A model generated the notes under the pieces. That model ran no database searches and was not told the DNA's origin. It worked only from the letters and a program-made list of their open reading frames with translations. A stretch of DNA of 64,000 bases from an uncultured delta proteobacterium (lineage in GTDB: Bacteria > Desulfobacterota > Desulfobulbia > Desulfobulbales > Desulfocapsaceae): positions 1 to 64,000 of the forward strand of contig CAIUQR010000136.1 of NCBI GenBank assembly GCA_903901335.1, read 5' to 3'. Shown piece after piece: positions 17,134-26,031 of the stretch; within the stretch, counting starts at the first letter, position 1, and every line of letters starts with the position of its first letter. Both the position numbers and the translations under genes were made by a program.

Positions 17134-18315
17134 TTAAGGGGCGGCAGTCGTATTCTCCACCTGCAGGGTATCCTGAGAGTTCACGATAATCACGAAGAGG
17201 TTGTCTTCTTTGAAAAACACCTGCTGCAGATCATAATTCCTGCCGGGGACGAGCCTGAGGATAACCCTGATCTGGTTTTGTTTTTTCTGTTTGATGACCT
17301 GAACCGATTCCACGAACCTGCCCTGACAATGCACGACCTCCTTGACCTGGTCACCCAGACGGGTATTAAGAAAGTCACAAACAACGCTTGGCTTACCTTT
17401 TTCGATACCTACAACCTTGGGCGGGAAAAACCCGTTCAGCTTGAAAATAACCATCTCCCCTTTAGCAGAGGTTTTTTCAAAGGTCACAGCAGACAATAAT
17501 GGCTCCGGTTTCTTCCCGGCGGACTTTGAGCCTGGAGGAGCCTCCGTCTCAGGAACTATCTTCTTCTCTTTCTCAATTGCTGTCTTTTTTTCTCCGATGA
17601 TCTCCGGCATCGCGTTCTCAGACTTAGGGGGTATGGTGATGTCTGCAGCTGCTGTATCAGGTGGATGTGTCAGAGCACTGGTACTCTCGGGTTCCTGAGT
17701 CATGGACTCAACGTTTCCGGGCGCCTTTACCGCGCCTTCATCCTTTTTCGATGCGACTGCTTTTTTATTGTCGGCAACTTTCGGTTGCTGGGCAGGCTCT
17801 TTCTGGACTGCCGGGACAGTTTTTTTTGCATCCGGCACCTTTGCTATCTTCGCCTTTTCCCCTTTCTTTTCCTTCTCCTTACGGTCGGCATCAGCAGTAT
17901 TCGAGAAGATAGTGAGCAGCAGGGTGTTGTCCTTCACCTTGAAATGCTGCGTGTACTGATATTCTCCGTTGGGGGCAAGATCGACAACCACCCTGGTTTT
18001 TTGAGTCGGGTCGTTATGGATGCCGACCCGGATTTTTCTGGTCAGCTTCCCGTTTGTATCGAGATTGCGTTTGACCATGGGGGAACACCGAGTATCAAGA
18101 AAATCGAGCACAACCCGCGGATTCTCCCCTTGGATAAGAGTAATCTTCGGGGCATGTTCCCCGTTTAATTTAAAATTGATATCCTCTCCTTTTTCGGCAT
18201 TGCTGTGAAAGGAGATGGATTCCAGTACGGCATCATTTTTTTCCGCACTCGAGACAGGCATGTTCCAGACGAGCAAAAGGGCCAGCGTCAGGAATAATTG
18301 TTGACAGAATCTCAT
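17134..18315 (-). CDS. Exported protein with two AMIN domains
   Basis: A 393-residue protein with an N-terminal signal peptide (cleavage near SSA, residue ~24). Residues ~28-135 and ~285-385 are two related AMIN domains, each starting with a 'L.S..F......G....FKLNG..PPK/APKI' pattern and holding 'P.VV.DFL.TR'. Between them lies a low-complexity linker rich in Lys, Ala, Pro and Glu (~140-280). AMIN domains localise periplasmic amidases, secretins and pilus proteins to peptidoglycan. No amidase or secretin domain is present, so it is a stand-alone binding protein. It is convergent with the lipoprotein genes and divergent from the radical SAM gene. Confidence 0.8.
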   Translation of the reverse strand: MRFCQQLFLTLALLLVWNMPVSSAEKNDAVLESISFHSNAEKGEDINFKLNGEHAPKITLIQGENPRVVLDFLDTRCSPMVKRNLDTNGKLTRKIRVGIHNDPTQKTRVVVDLAPNGEYQYTQHFKVKDNTLLLTIFSNTADADRKEKEKKGEKAKIAKVPDAKKTVPAVQKEPAQQPKVADNKKAVASKKDEGAVKAPGNVESMTQEPESTSALTHPPDTAAADITIPPKSENAMPEIIGEKKTAIEKEKKIVPETEAPPGSKSAGKKPEPLLSAVTFEKTSAKGEMVIFKLNGFFPPKVVGIEKGKPSVVCDFLNTRLGDQVKEVVHCQGRFVESVQVIKQKKQNQIRVILRLVPGRNYDLQQVFFKEDNLFVIIVNSQDTLQVENTTAAP

Positions 18316-18517
18316 ACGACTAATCCTTATTTATATAACATGCTGTTTTTGCCTAAATAAATCCGTAATACCGGCGAAGGTGTTATACTGCCTTGTAAAG
18401 TCGACCGATTTCAGTTAAATGAGAGACCACTCAACAATCCATGAAAAAATCTCGGATCATGATAACTTATTGTAATCAATAGAACAGCATTAAAACATTT
18501 TTGCTGGAAAAACAAGA

Positions 18518-21064
18518 ATGAAAAATATGAACATCCTGCCGTTTATCAGCAAACCCGGGCGTTACCTCGGGCATGAATACAATGCCGTCACCAGATCCTG
18601 GTCGGATGCGCGCCTCCACTGTGCGCTGATCTTCCCCGATCTCTACGAAATCGGCATGTCCCACCAAGGCCTGCAGATACTCTATCATATCCTGAACGCC
18701 AGGCCCGATATCCTGGCTGAGCGATGCTACTGCCCGGATATCGATGTGGAAAAATTACTGATTGCAGGCCACCTGCCTTTGACCTCCCTGGAGACCGGAC
18801 ATGAGCTGAAGGATTTCGATATCCTCGGGATCACGCTGCCCTACGAACTCTGTTACACCAATATCCTGACTATCCTTTATCTGGCCGGAATCCCGTTTTT
18901 AGCAGCGGACAGGGGCGAAGAATACCCGCTGATCCTGGGAGGCGGCTCCTGTTCACTCAATCCGGAACCGGTAGCCGATTTCTTTGATGCCATCCTTTTA
19001 GGTGATGGCGAAGAGGCCGTCATCGAGATAGCCGAGGAAGTGCGCAAGGCGAAAGAGACTCATCTGCCCAGGCACGACCTTCTTTTACGACTGGCTATGA
19101 TCGATGGCATGTATATTCCATCTTTTTTCAGGCCGGACTACGATGAATACGGACGGATCACCGCCGTCACCAGGCTGGGAGAAGATATAAGGGATATCAG
19201 AAGGAGAATTCTGCCGGATCTCGATCGGACGGATCACCTGAAGGCTCCTTTGGTACCTCATGCCAAGATCGTCCACGACCGTCTGAGCCTCGAGATCGCC
19301 CGCGGCTGTACACGAGGCTGCCGATTCTGTCAGGCAGGTATCACCTACCGCCCGGTGCGCGAGCGCACTCCCGAACAGATCATGGATCTGGCTCGATGCG
19401 GTATTGCCAATTCCGGCTTTGAGGAACTGGCGCTTCTGTCGCTTTCAACCGGAGACTATTCCTGCCTTGACCAGCTGCTGCCGAAGCTGATGGACACCTT
19501 CGCCGCAGGCTTTGTCTCGATATCGATGCCGTCAATGCGGGTCGGCACCCTGACCCAGACCGTAATGGATCAGATTAAAAGAGTTCGGAAGACCGGCTTC
19601 ACAGTTGCGCCGGAGGCTGGCAGCGAGCGCCTTCGCCGTTTTATCAACAAGGGAATCAGCGAGGAAGATCTGCTGACCACCTGCCGGAACGCCTTCTCCC
19701 TTGGCTGGAACATCATAAAGCTCTATTTCATGATAGGCCTGCCGACCGAGACCGAGGAGGATGTGGAGGCTATAGCCGAACTCGCCCGGAAGACTAAACA
19801 GGAAGGCGACAGATCCGGCCGGGGACGCCGACAGATCAATATCAGCGTCGGCACCTTCGTCCCGAAACCGCATACCCCTTTCCAGTGGGAACAGCAGCTC
19901 ACCATCGACGAAAGCAGGGCAAGAATCAACCGGTTGCGGGAGATCATCCCGCACAAAGGCTGTAAGCTCAAATGGCACGATCCTAAAATGAGCTTTCTGG
20001 AGGGTGTCTTCTCCCGCGGGGACAGGCGTCTGGCCGGACTCCTGCAAGCTGCCTGGCGAAACGGAGCCCGGCTTGACGGCTGGTCCGATCATTTCAATCT
20101 CGATATCTGGCAACAGGCGGCTGAGCAGTGCGCAATCAATCTGGATGACTATTTACGGAAAAGGGATATGGCAGAGATCCTGCCCTGGCAGCACCTGCAA
20201 AGCGGGGTGGATGATGCGTTTTTCAAAGGAGAGCTCGAAAAAGCCCGCGAACTGATCTATACCCCGGACTGCCGTTATCATGGCTGCCAGCAATGCGGCG
20301 TCTGCGATTTCAAATCGATCCGGCCCATTGTCCATCGTCAGGAGGAGAAGGCCACTGTCTCTCCAGCACCAGCAGAAATGACTGCCACTAAACAACCTGC
20401 TGTCGTTGCCGCAGAGGAGTGCCATTTTAAGTATCTGGTAACCTACGAACGGATCGGGGAAATCTGCTATCTCGGGCACCTGGAGATCCTGCAGTTGATC
20501 TTCCGGGCCTTGCGTCGCGCCCAGATCACAACCAATTTTTCGCAAGGCTTCAACCCGTCACCGAAGATCTCCTTCGGTCCTGCCCTGCCCGTCGGGATGG
20601 AGAGTCTGGCTGAATATTTCGTCATGGACCTCCCAGCCCCGCTGGCCGATCCCGGACGGACGGCAATCCTGTTGGACTCGAAGCTCCCGGACGGTCTCAA
20701 TATCCTTACTATCAGTCTCAACTCCGGCCGCATCCCCCAGGATACCGTCAATACCTACCGGATCGTCCTGCCCGAACGGCTCACCGAAGATGAATTACAA
20801 CTGCTGGAACTGTTCAGAAGTGCTGATCATTTCCCGGTCACGAGGGACAGGAAGGGCAAAATTACGGAAATCGATATACGGCCGCTTATCAGGGGAATCG
20901 TTGTCGCAGGCGATGATACGGTCATCCTCAAGATCATAAGCCGCGCCGGGGTACCAGGGATCAAGGTCCAGGTGGCAATGCAGCATATCATCGGCAGAAA
21001 CGAGGCCCGAATACTTGCCGCCCATATGCAGAAAATCGGCTGGTCACCGCTCGTAGACGAATAA
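18518..21064 (+). CDS. TIGR03960-family radical SAM protein fused to TIGR03936 (DUF2344) domain
   Basis: An 848-residue fusion. Residues ~1-250 form a B12-binding-like region. The radical SAM core has C264-x3-C268-x2-C271 in 'IARGCTRGCRFCQAG' and continues to ~600, with Cys-rich 'CRYHGCQQCGVCDFK' near 585-600 that could hold another cluster. Residues ~630-848 match the TIGR03936/DUF2344 domain ('VTYERIGEICYLGHLEILQLIFRALRRAQI', 'FNPSPKISFGPALPVG'). Elsewhere the two parts are often separate adjacent genes near rng or ribosomal genes. They are suspected to modify RNA or ribosomes, but no reaction is known. AAGA is the only weak ribosome site. It is monocistronic here. Confidence 0.88.
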   Translation: MKNMNILPFISKPGRYLGHEYNAVTRSWSDARLHCALIFPDLYEIGMSHQGLQILYHILNARPDILAERCYCPDIDVEKLLIAGHLPLTSLETGHELKDFDILGITLPYELCYTNILTILYLAGIPFLAADRGEEYPLILGGGSCSLNPEPVADFFDAILLGDGEEAVIEIAEEVRKAKETHLPRHDLLLRLAMIDGMYIPSFFRPDYDEYGRITAVTRLGEDIRDIRRRILPDLDRTDHLKAPLVPHAKIVHDRLSLEIARGCTRGCRFCQAGITYRPVRERTPEQIMDLARCGIANSGFEELALLSLSTGDYSCLDQLLPKLMDTFAAGFVSISMPSMRVGTLTQTVMDQIKRVRKTGFTVAPEAGSERLRRFINKGISEEDLLTTCRNAFSLGWNIIKLYFMIGLPTETEEDVEAIAELARKTKQEGDRSGRGRRQINISVGTFVPKPHTPFQWEQQLTIDESRARINRLREIIPHKGCKLKWHDPKMSFLEGVFSRGDRRLAGLLQAAWRNGARLDGWSDHFNLDIWQQAAEQCAINLDDYLRKRDMAEILPWQHLQSGVDDAFFKGELEKARELIYTPDCRYHGCQQCGVCDFKSIRPIVHRQEEKATVSPAPAEMTATKQPAVVAAEECHFKYLVTYERIGEICYLGHLEILQLIFRALRRAQITTNFSQGFNPSPKISFGPALPVGMESLAEYFVMDLPAPLADPGRTAILLDSKLPDGLNILTISLNSGRIPQDTVNTYRIVLPERLTEDELQLLELFRSADHFPVTRDRKGKITEIDIRPLIRGIVVAGDDTVILKIISRAGVPGIKVQVAMQHIIGRNEARILAAHMQKIGWSPLVDE

Positions 21065-21182
21065 TCGATCGTGGCAGAGTTTATGAATATGTGGTAGAAA
21101 GAAGCAGAGTCGCCGAACGGGCGTTCACTATTGAGAATACGTATTAAAACGACATGCACACCTATTCACACAAGGAGAGATC

Positions 21183-22526
21183 ATGATAAAGAAGATTATA
21201 CTTCGCGACGATGAAATGCCGACCCAATGGTATAATGTCACCCCCGATATCCCCGGCGGACTTCTCCCCCCTCTGGATCCGGAAACAAAACAGCCGATGG
21301 GGCCGGAAAAACTTGCCGCCGTCTTTCCGATGGGTCTCCTCGAACAGGAGATGTCCATGCAGCGGTTCATCGACATCCCCGAGGAGGTCCAGGACATCCT
21401 GAAGATTTGGCGCCCTTCTCCTCTGGTGCGCGCTAATAATCTGGAAAAGGCCCTCGGCACCAAGGCCAAGATCTATTTCAAAAACGAGGGGGTCTCTCCG
21501 GTAGGCTCGCATAAGCCCAACAGTGCCGTTCCCCAGGCATATTACAACATGAAGGAGGGTGTCAAGCGCCTGACCACCGAGACCGGAGCAGGCCAGTGGG
21601 GGTGCGCCCTGTCGTTTGCTGCCAGCAAATTCGACCTGGAATGCAAGGTTTATATGGTCCGGGTCTCCTATGACCAGAAGCCCTACCGGAAATCGATGAT
21701 GCACACCTACGGTGCCGAGATCGTTGCCAGCCCGAGCCTGGACACCGCAACCGGCCGCAGGATCCTGGCCGAAACCCCGGATACCCCGGGATCGCTTGGG
21801 ATCGCTATCTCCGAGGCCCTGGAAGATGCATCCTCCCGTGACGACACCAAATACGCGCTCGGTTCAGTCCTCAACCATGTTATTCTGCACCAGTCCATCA
21901 TCGGCCTTGAGGCCAAAAAGCAGATGGAGATCGCCGGCGACTATCCCGATGTGATCATCGGCTGCTGCGGCGGCGGTTCCAATTTCGCAGGCCTTGCCGT
22001 ACCCTATCTCCCCGACTATCTGGACGGCAAAAAGATCCGCTTCGTCGGTGTTGAGCCGACCTCCTGTCCGTCGCTGACCATGGGCAAGCTGGCCTACGAT
22101 TTCGGGGATGTCGCCCAGACTACACCTCTTCTCTATATGTACACGCTCGGTCATGACTTCATCCCGCCGGGGATTCATGCCGGAGGTCTGCGCTATCACG
22201 GCATGGCTCCGATCGTCTCGGCTCTCGTCCGGGAAAATATCATCGAGCCGGTAAAACTCCACCAGCTGGAATGTTTCAAGGCCGGCGTCCTGTTCGCCAA
22301 AACCGAGGGTATCATCCCGGCACCCGAGACCTGCCACGCCATCCGTGGGGCAATCATCGAGGCCACCCGTGACCTGAACGATCCGAAGACTATCCTCTTC
22401 AACTTCTCGGGACACGGGCTGATCGATATGGGCTCCTACGACAAGTTCTACGCCGGAGAGCTGCATGACTATGAATATCCGGAAGAAGAGATCGCCAGGT
22501 CCCTGGCCAATCTTCCGAAGATCTGA
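21183..22526 (+). CDS. Tryptophan synthase beta-like protein TrpB2
   Basis: A 447-residue PLP enzyme of the TrpB2 type, which is longer than TrpB1 and usually not paired with trpA. The PLP lysine lies in '[21 protein letters not shown]', the family glycine loop is '[19 protein letters not shown]', and '[15 protein letters not shown]' is conserved. TrpB2 makes tryptophan from indole and serine; in some anaerobes it is thought to salvage indole. No trpA is nearby. AAGGAGAG precedes the ATG. The next gene (PBP4) lies 50 bases downstream. Confidence 0.92.
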   Translation: MIKKIILRDDEMPTQWYNVTPDIPGGLLPPLDPETKQPMGPEKLAAVFPMGLLEQEMSMQRFIDIPEEVQDILKIWRPSPLVRANNLEKALGTKAKIYFKNEGVSPVGSHKPNSAVPQAYYNMKEGVKRLTTETGAGQWGCALSFAASKFDLECKVYMVRVSYDQKPYRKSMMHTYGAEIVASPSLDTATGRRILAETPDTPGSLGIAISEALEDASSRDDTKYALGSVLNHVILHQSIIGLEAKKQMEIAGDYPDVIIGCCGGGSNFAGLAVPYLPDYLDGKKIRFVGVEPTSCPSLTMGKLAYDFGDVAQTTPLLYMYTLGHDFIPPGIHAGGLRYHGMAPIVSALVRENIIEPVKLHQLECFKAGVLFAKTEGIIPAPETCHAIRGAIIEATRDLNDPKTILFNFSGHGLIDMGSYDKFYAGELHDYEYPEEEIARSLANLPKI

Positions 22527-22575
22527 AAACCTGTCAATTATCCGGTCACCTTTTCTGCCCGCCCGGCGGTACAAG

Positions 22576-23841
22576 GTGACCGGGATACATACTACCCTGA
22601 TTCTCCGGTCGCTCCTGGGGCTTTTTCTGCTCATCCTGCAGCTGATCTGTGTCCCCTGGGTCCAGGTCCATGCTGCAGAGAGCGCCGGTACCTCGATTCG
22701 CCACTACATCCAGAATGGTGGCTATGCGGTGAAGACTGCCCAAGGACGGATCGAAGGGTATAATAGCGACAGCCTTTTCATCCCCGCTTCCACCATCAAG
22801 CTGGTCACCTGTCTTGCGGCCCTTAAAATCCTTGGCCCCGATTACCAATTCGCAACCCGCTTTCATATCGACCCGGACGATAACCTGTATATCAAAGGTG
22901 AAGGGGATCCGATGCTCACTTCGGAAGATGTCGCCGCCATTGCCAAAGATCTGTTTGATCATGGGCTGCGGCGAGTGAATGCACTCATCCTGGATGGTTC
23001 TGCCTTTGCTCTGGAGACCACGGTGGACGGCTCCGAAAATTCTGAACGACCCTACGATGCCGAAATCACCCCTCTGGCGGTCAACTTCAATGCCCTGCCC
23101 ATCCGTGTAGATGCCGATCACACCGTAGATTCGGGCGAGGATCAGACTCCGGTTCTGCCGATGATGCAGGAGATCGGAAAGTCCATGGCCATAGGCCGGT
23201 ATCGACTCAACGTCGGTGCCTTTCCGGTTACGGGCGACCTCCCCAACGAGGCGCGCTATGCAGGCGAACTCTTCATTTCCCTGCTCAGACAGCAGGGGAT
23301 ACAGATAGGTAACACACTTGTTTTAGGGACGGTTCCGAAAAACGCCCCCCTCATTTTCATCCACAAGTCTGATACAATCCGGGGTATTATCAGGAACTGT
23401 CTCGAATTCTCAAATAATTTCATAGCAAATGAGCTTTTCGTCGCCTGCGGCAGGATTCGCTTCGGTCAACCCGCCACCTGGGAAAAAGGCCAAGTCGCGC
23501 TTGCTGAGTTCACAGACCATACGCTGCATCTGCCTCCAAAGACGATCACAATGGTGGAAGGATCCGGTTTGTCGAGAAATAACCTGATATCCCCCCGGAC
23601 AATGATCGCCGTCCTGGAGGCCTTTGCGCCCTTTACCGACCTTCTGCCGGTCAAACATGATTACCTAATGAAATCAGGAACATTGAAGGGTGTCTACTGT
23701 TACAGTGGTTATCTTGGAGGCCATGGTTATCAGACGCCCTTTACGATCATGTTGAACCAGGAGACAAACAGCAGGAATCAGATCCTGCACCTTCTGGCAT
23801 CGCAATTCATACCACCTGCTCCTGCCGAACAGAACAGATAA
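22576..23841 (+). CDS. D-alanyl-D-alanine carboxypeptidase / endopeptidase (PBP4, peptidase S13)
   Basis: About 421 residues from the GTG chosen here. Penicillin-binding motifs are all present: S-x-x-K in 'PASTIKLVTCLAAL', S-x-N in 'LEFSNNFIANELF', and K-S-G in 'LMKSGTLKGVYCYSG'. The protein acts in the periplasm on peptidoglycan cross-links or stem peptides. A hydrophobic signal (TLILRSLLGLFLLILQLICV) follows the start. The frame is open further upstream into the trpB2 gene (an ATG at 22465), but that would bury the signal peptide under ~37 charged residues; GTG 22576 is the best alternative though its ribosome site is poor. It is shorter than E. coli DacB and lacks most of the large domain III insertion. 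Confidence 0.88.
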   Translation: MTGIHTTLILRSLLGLFLLILQLICVPWVQVHAAESAGTSIRHYIQNGGYAVKTAQGRIEGYNSDSLFIPASTIKLVTCLAALKILGPDYQFATRFHIDPDDNLYIKGEGDPMLTSEDVAAIAKDLFDHGLRRVNALILDGSAFALETTVDGSENSERPYDAEITPLAVNFNALPIRVDADHTVDSGEDQTPVLPMMQEIGKSMAIGRYRLNVGAFPVTGDLPNEARYAGELFISLLRQQGIQIGNTLVLGTVPKNAPLIFIHKSDTIRGIIRNCLEFSNNFIANELFVACGRIRFGQPATWEKGQVALAEFTDHTLHLPPKTITMVEGSGLSRNNLISPRTMIAVLEAFAPFTDLLPVKHDYLMKSGTLKGVYCYSGYLGGHGYQTPFTIMLNQETNSRNQILHLLASQFIPPAPAEQNR

Positions 23842-23966
23842 ATCCGGAGAGAAGACGATTGAATGATCATTTAAAAAGGAGCGGAATACTGTTGCAGCTA
23901 TTCTGCAAATGATTATTATTTGCTAAAAGTGAAGGCTATTTATAACTTTTTCTGATGGAGGGTAGA

Positions 23967-24389
23967 ATGATAGAGAGCATCTATGCAGCACTTGAAAAGG
24001 TTGGTTTCACCCATCCCCTGCACCCGGTGCTGGTCCATGTGCCGATGGGGATGATTATCGGCATGTTCATCTTCTCTCTTATCGGACTCATCTGGAAGAA
24101 AGGGTTTCTTCTGCAGACTGCCTATCATTGTTCCGTCCTGGCTCTGGTTTCCATTCTCCCGGTGATCCTGGCCGGGCTCATGGACTGGCAACATAGATTA
24201 AACGGCGACTGGAAGACCCTGATTATCGTCAAAATGGTTCTCAGTTGCGTCCTGACCCTTCTGCTGGTCTATGCAGTGATTATCCGTAACCGGGGGGCCT
24301 CCCCTCGGCATCTCCTGCTTGTCTACACCCTCTGCCTGGCATGCGCAGGCGGGCTTGGCTATTCAGGCGGGCAGCTGGTCTACGGTTGA
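23967..24389 (+). CDS. DUF2231 integral membrane protein
   Basis: A 140-residue protein with about four transmembrane helices. 'GFTHPLHPVLVHVPMG' near the N-terminus is the hallmark of DUF2231, whose histidines may bind metal or haem. ATG 23967 is preferred over 23955 because GGAGGG lies just before it. The function is unknown; relatives appear with redox or cytochrome genes, but none is adjacent here. Confidence 0.8.
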   Translation: MIESIYAALEKVGFTHPLHPVLVHVPMGMIIGMFIFSLIGLIWKKGFLLQTAYHCSVLALVSILPVILAGLMDWQHRLNGDWKTLIIVKMVLSCVLTLLLVYAVIIRNRGASPRHLLLVYTLCLACAGGLGYSGGQLVYG

Positions 24390-24783
24390 CAGGAAATACT
24401 GGAGGAAGATCCAATTTTACAGACCAGAAGAATCTCGCTGACCTCATCCGTGTTCATCAGTCTGTCATGAAGATGAAGGGGGTTTTCTATACCACCACAT
24501 GGCCCGCTCTCGTTGATGTTTCAGAAACCACAGCCCAAACCCCCGCAAGAATGAGGAACGGGGTTTCATGCCGAAGACGGCACTCCGCTCAATCCTAAAG
24601 CCGTGACGTTGCAACAGCGTCTCGATATGCTGCGGCTCACAAGTGCCTGTCGGCAAAATCGTCAAAAGAGAATTACATTCTCGACAAGAACCTTTTGTAA
24701 AATCATCAAAGAGCCATTATATGGGATGGAGAAAGAGAAAAAAGCAATAAATCCGGCAAGAGTGCTTAGCACAGACCATACTT
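24390..24783. other. Gap before sbcD, no confident gene
   Basis: About 394 bases. The plus strand has only poor frames. The minus strand has the short open frame listed at 24465-24665. No terminator, palindrome or RNA motif was recognised. Confidence 0.4.
24465..24665 (-). pseudogene. Possible remnant of a protein C-terminus
   Basis: The reverse frame reads 'TILPTGTCEPQHIETLLQR', then HGFRIERSAVFG and FGLWFLKHQRERAMWWYRKP before a stop. It begins with TTG, without a ribosome site, and the frame is open back to a TAA at 24717-24719. The composition looks protein-like and recalls the C-terminal part of a class I methyltransferase ('..L...GF.IE.......'), but the N-terminal SAM-binding part is absent. 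A small real gene is the alternative. Confidence 0.25.
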
Positions 24784-26013
24784 ATGAAGATACTCCACAC
24801 CTCCGACTGGCATATCGGCCGCTGTCTGTACGGCAGGAAACGTTACGACGAGTTCAAGGCGTTCCTGGACTGGCTGGCGACAACTCTTACCGACGAAGGC
24901 ATAGATGTCCTTCTAGTCGCGGGGGATATCTTTGATACCAGCGTCCCCAGCAACAGGTCTCTGGAGCTCTACTACACGTTTTTGTGCCGGGTCTCCGAAT
25001 CCGGATGCCGCCATGTGGTCATAACCGGCGGCAACCATGATTCGCCGTCGCTTCTGAACGCACCGCGCGAGGTCCTCCGTTTCCTGGATATTCATATTAT
25101 CGGCAGTATCTCCGGTGTTCTTACAGACGAGGTCCTGGTCCTGCGGAACCGCGATGACAGAGCCGAGCTGATCGTCTGCGCCGTTCCGTTCCTGCGCGAC
25201 CGCGACATCAGGGAGGCCAAAGCCGGGGAGAGCCTTGAGGACAAAGGCAGAAAACTCGTCGACGGGATTGCTGCCCACTACCGTGAGGTTTCGGCAGCAG
25301 CAGCACAGCAAAAGACAGATGCGGGAGGCAACATCCCGATTGTGGCAATGGGGCATCTCTTTACCGCCGGCGCCCGCACCTCTGACAGTGATGGGGTCCG
25401 GGATCTCTATATCGGTTCTCTTGCGCATCTGAAAAGCGATATCTTCCCGGACTGTATCGATTATCTGGCCCTTGGACACCTGCACATCCCCCAGAAGGTG
25501 GACGGCTCAGCTACCAGGCGGTATTCCGGCTCTCCGCTGCCGATGGGATTCTCCGAGGCCGGACAGACCAAGAGCGTTCAGATCGTCACCTTTGAGGAGA
25601 CCACACCTGTAGTGACCACCCTGCCCGTCCCCTGCTTCCTGCCGCTTGAGACCGTCCGGGGTGATCTGAAGGCTATCCTCACCCGGCTGGGCCAACTGGT
25701 GAAGGACAGGATGTCGATCCTGATCGAGGTCATCTATGACGGCGACGAACTTGTCGGTGACCTGCAGAGCGAGCTGCAGGAAGCCGTGGTGGACTCGGAG
25801 GTTCACCTCCTGCGCACAGTCAATAACCGGATCCTGAAACAGACCCTGCACCAGAATGAGACAAGCGAGACCCTGGCCGACCTGAGTATTCACCAGGTCT
25901 TCGACAGGTGCCTGATGGCCCACATGATCCCGGAGGAGCAACGCGAAGACCTGCGCATCGCCTTCCGGGAGGCCGTCTCCTCTTTAGCCGAAGACGACGA
26001 GAGGTCCGAATAG
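24784..26013 (+). CDS. sbcD: Exonuclease SbcD (Mre11 family)
   Basis: A 409-residue metallophosphoesterase nuclease subunit. Manganese-binding motifs are 'LHTSDWHIGR' (I), 'LVAGDIFDTSVPSN' (II), 'ITGGNHDSP' (III) and 'VAMGHLFTAG' / 'YLALGHLHIPQ' (IV-V). With SbcC it opens and degrades hairpins and protein-blocked DNA ends. SbcC begins 18 bases downstream, so they form an operon. The C-terminal region (~270-409) is the capping and SbcC-binding part. Confidence 0.95.
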   Translation: MKILHTSDWHIGRCLYGRKRYDEFKAFLDWLATTLTDEGIDVLLVAGDIFDTSVPSNRSLELYYTFLCRVSESGCRHVVITGGNHDSPSLLNAPREVLRFLDIHIIGSISGVLTDEVLVLRNRDDRAELIVCAVPFLRDRDIREAKAGESLEDKGRKLVDGIAAHYREVSAAAAQQKTDAGGNIPIVAMGHLFTAGARTSDSDGVRDLYIGSLAHLKSDIFPDCIDYLALGHLHIPQKVDGSATRRYSGSPLPMGFSEAGQTKSVQIVTFEETTPVVTTLPVPCFLPLETVRGDLKAILTRLGQLVKDRMSILIEVIYDGDELVGDLQSELQEAVVDSEVHLLRTVNNRILKQTLHQNETSETLADLSIHQVFDRCLMAHMIPEEQREDLRIAFREAVSSLAEDDERSE

Positions 26014-26031
26014 GATGGGGAGCCTGGCGCA

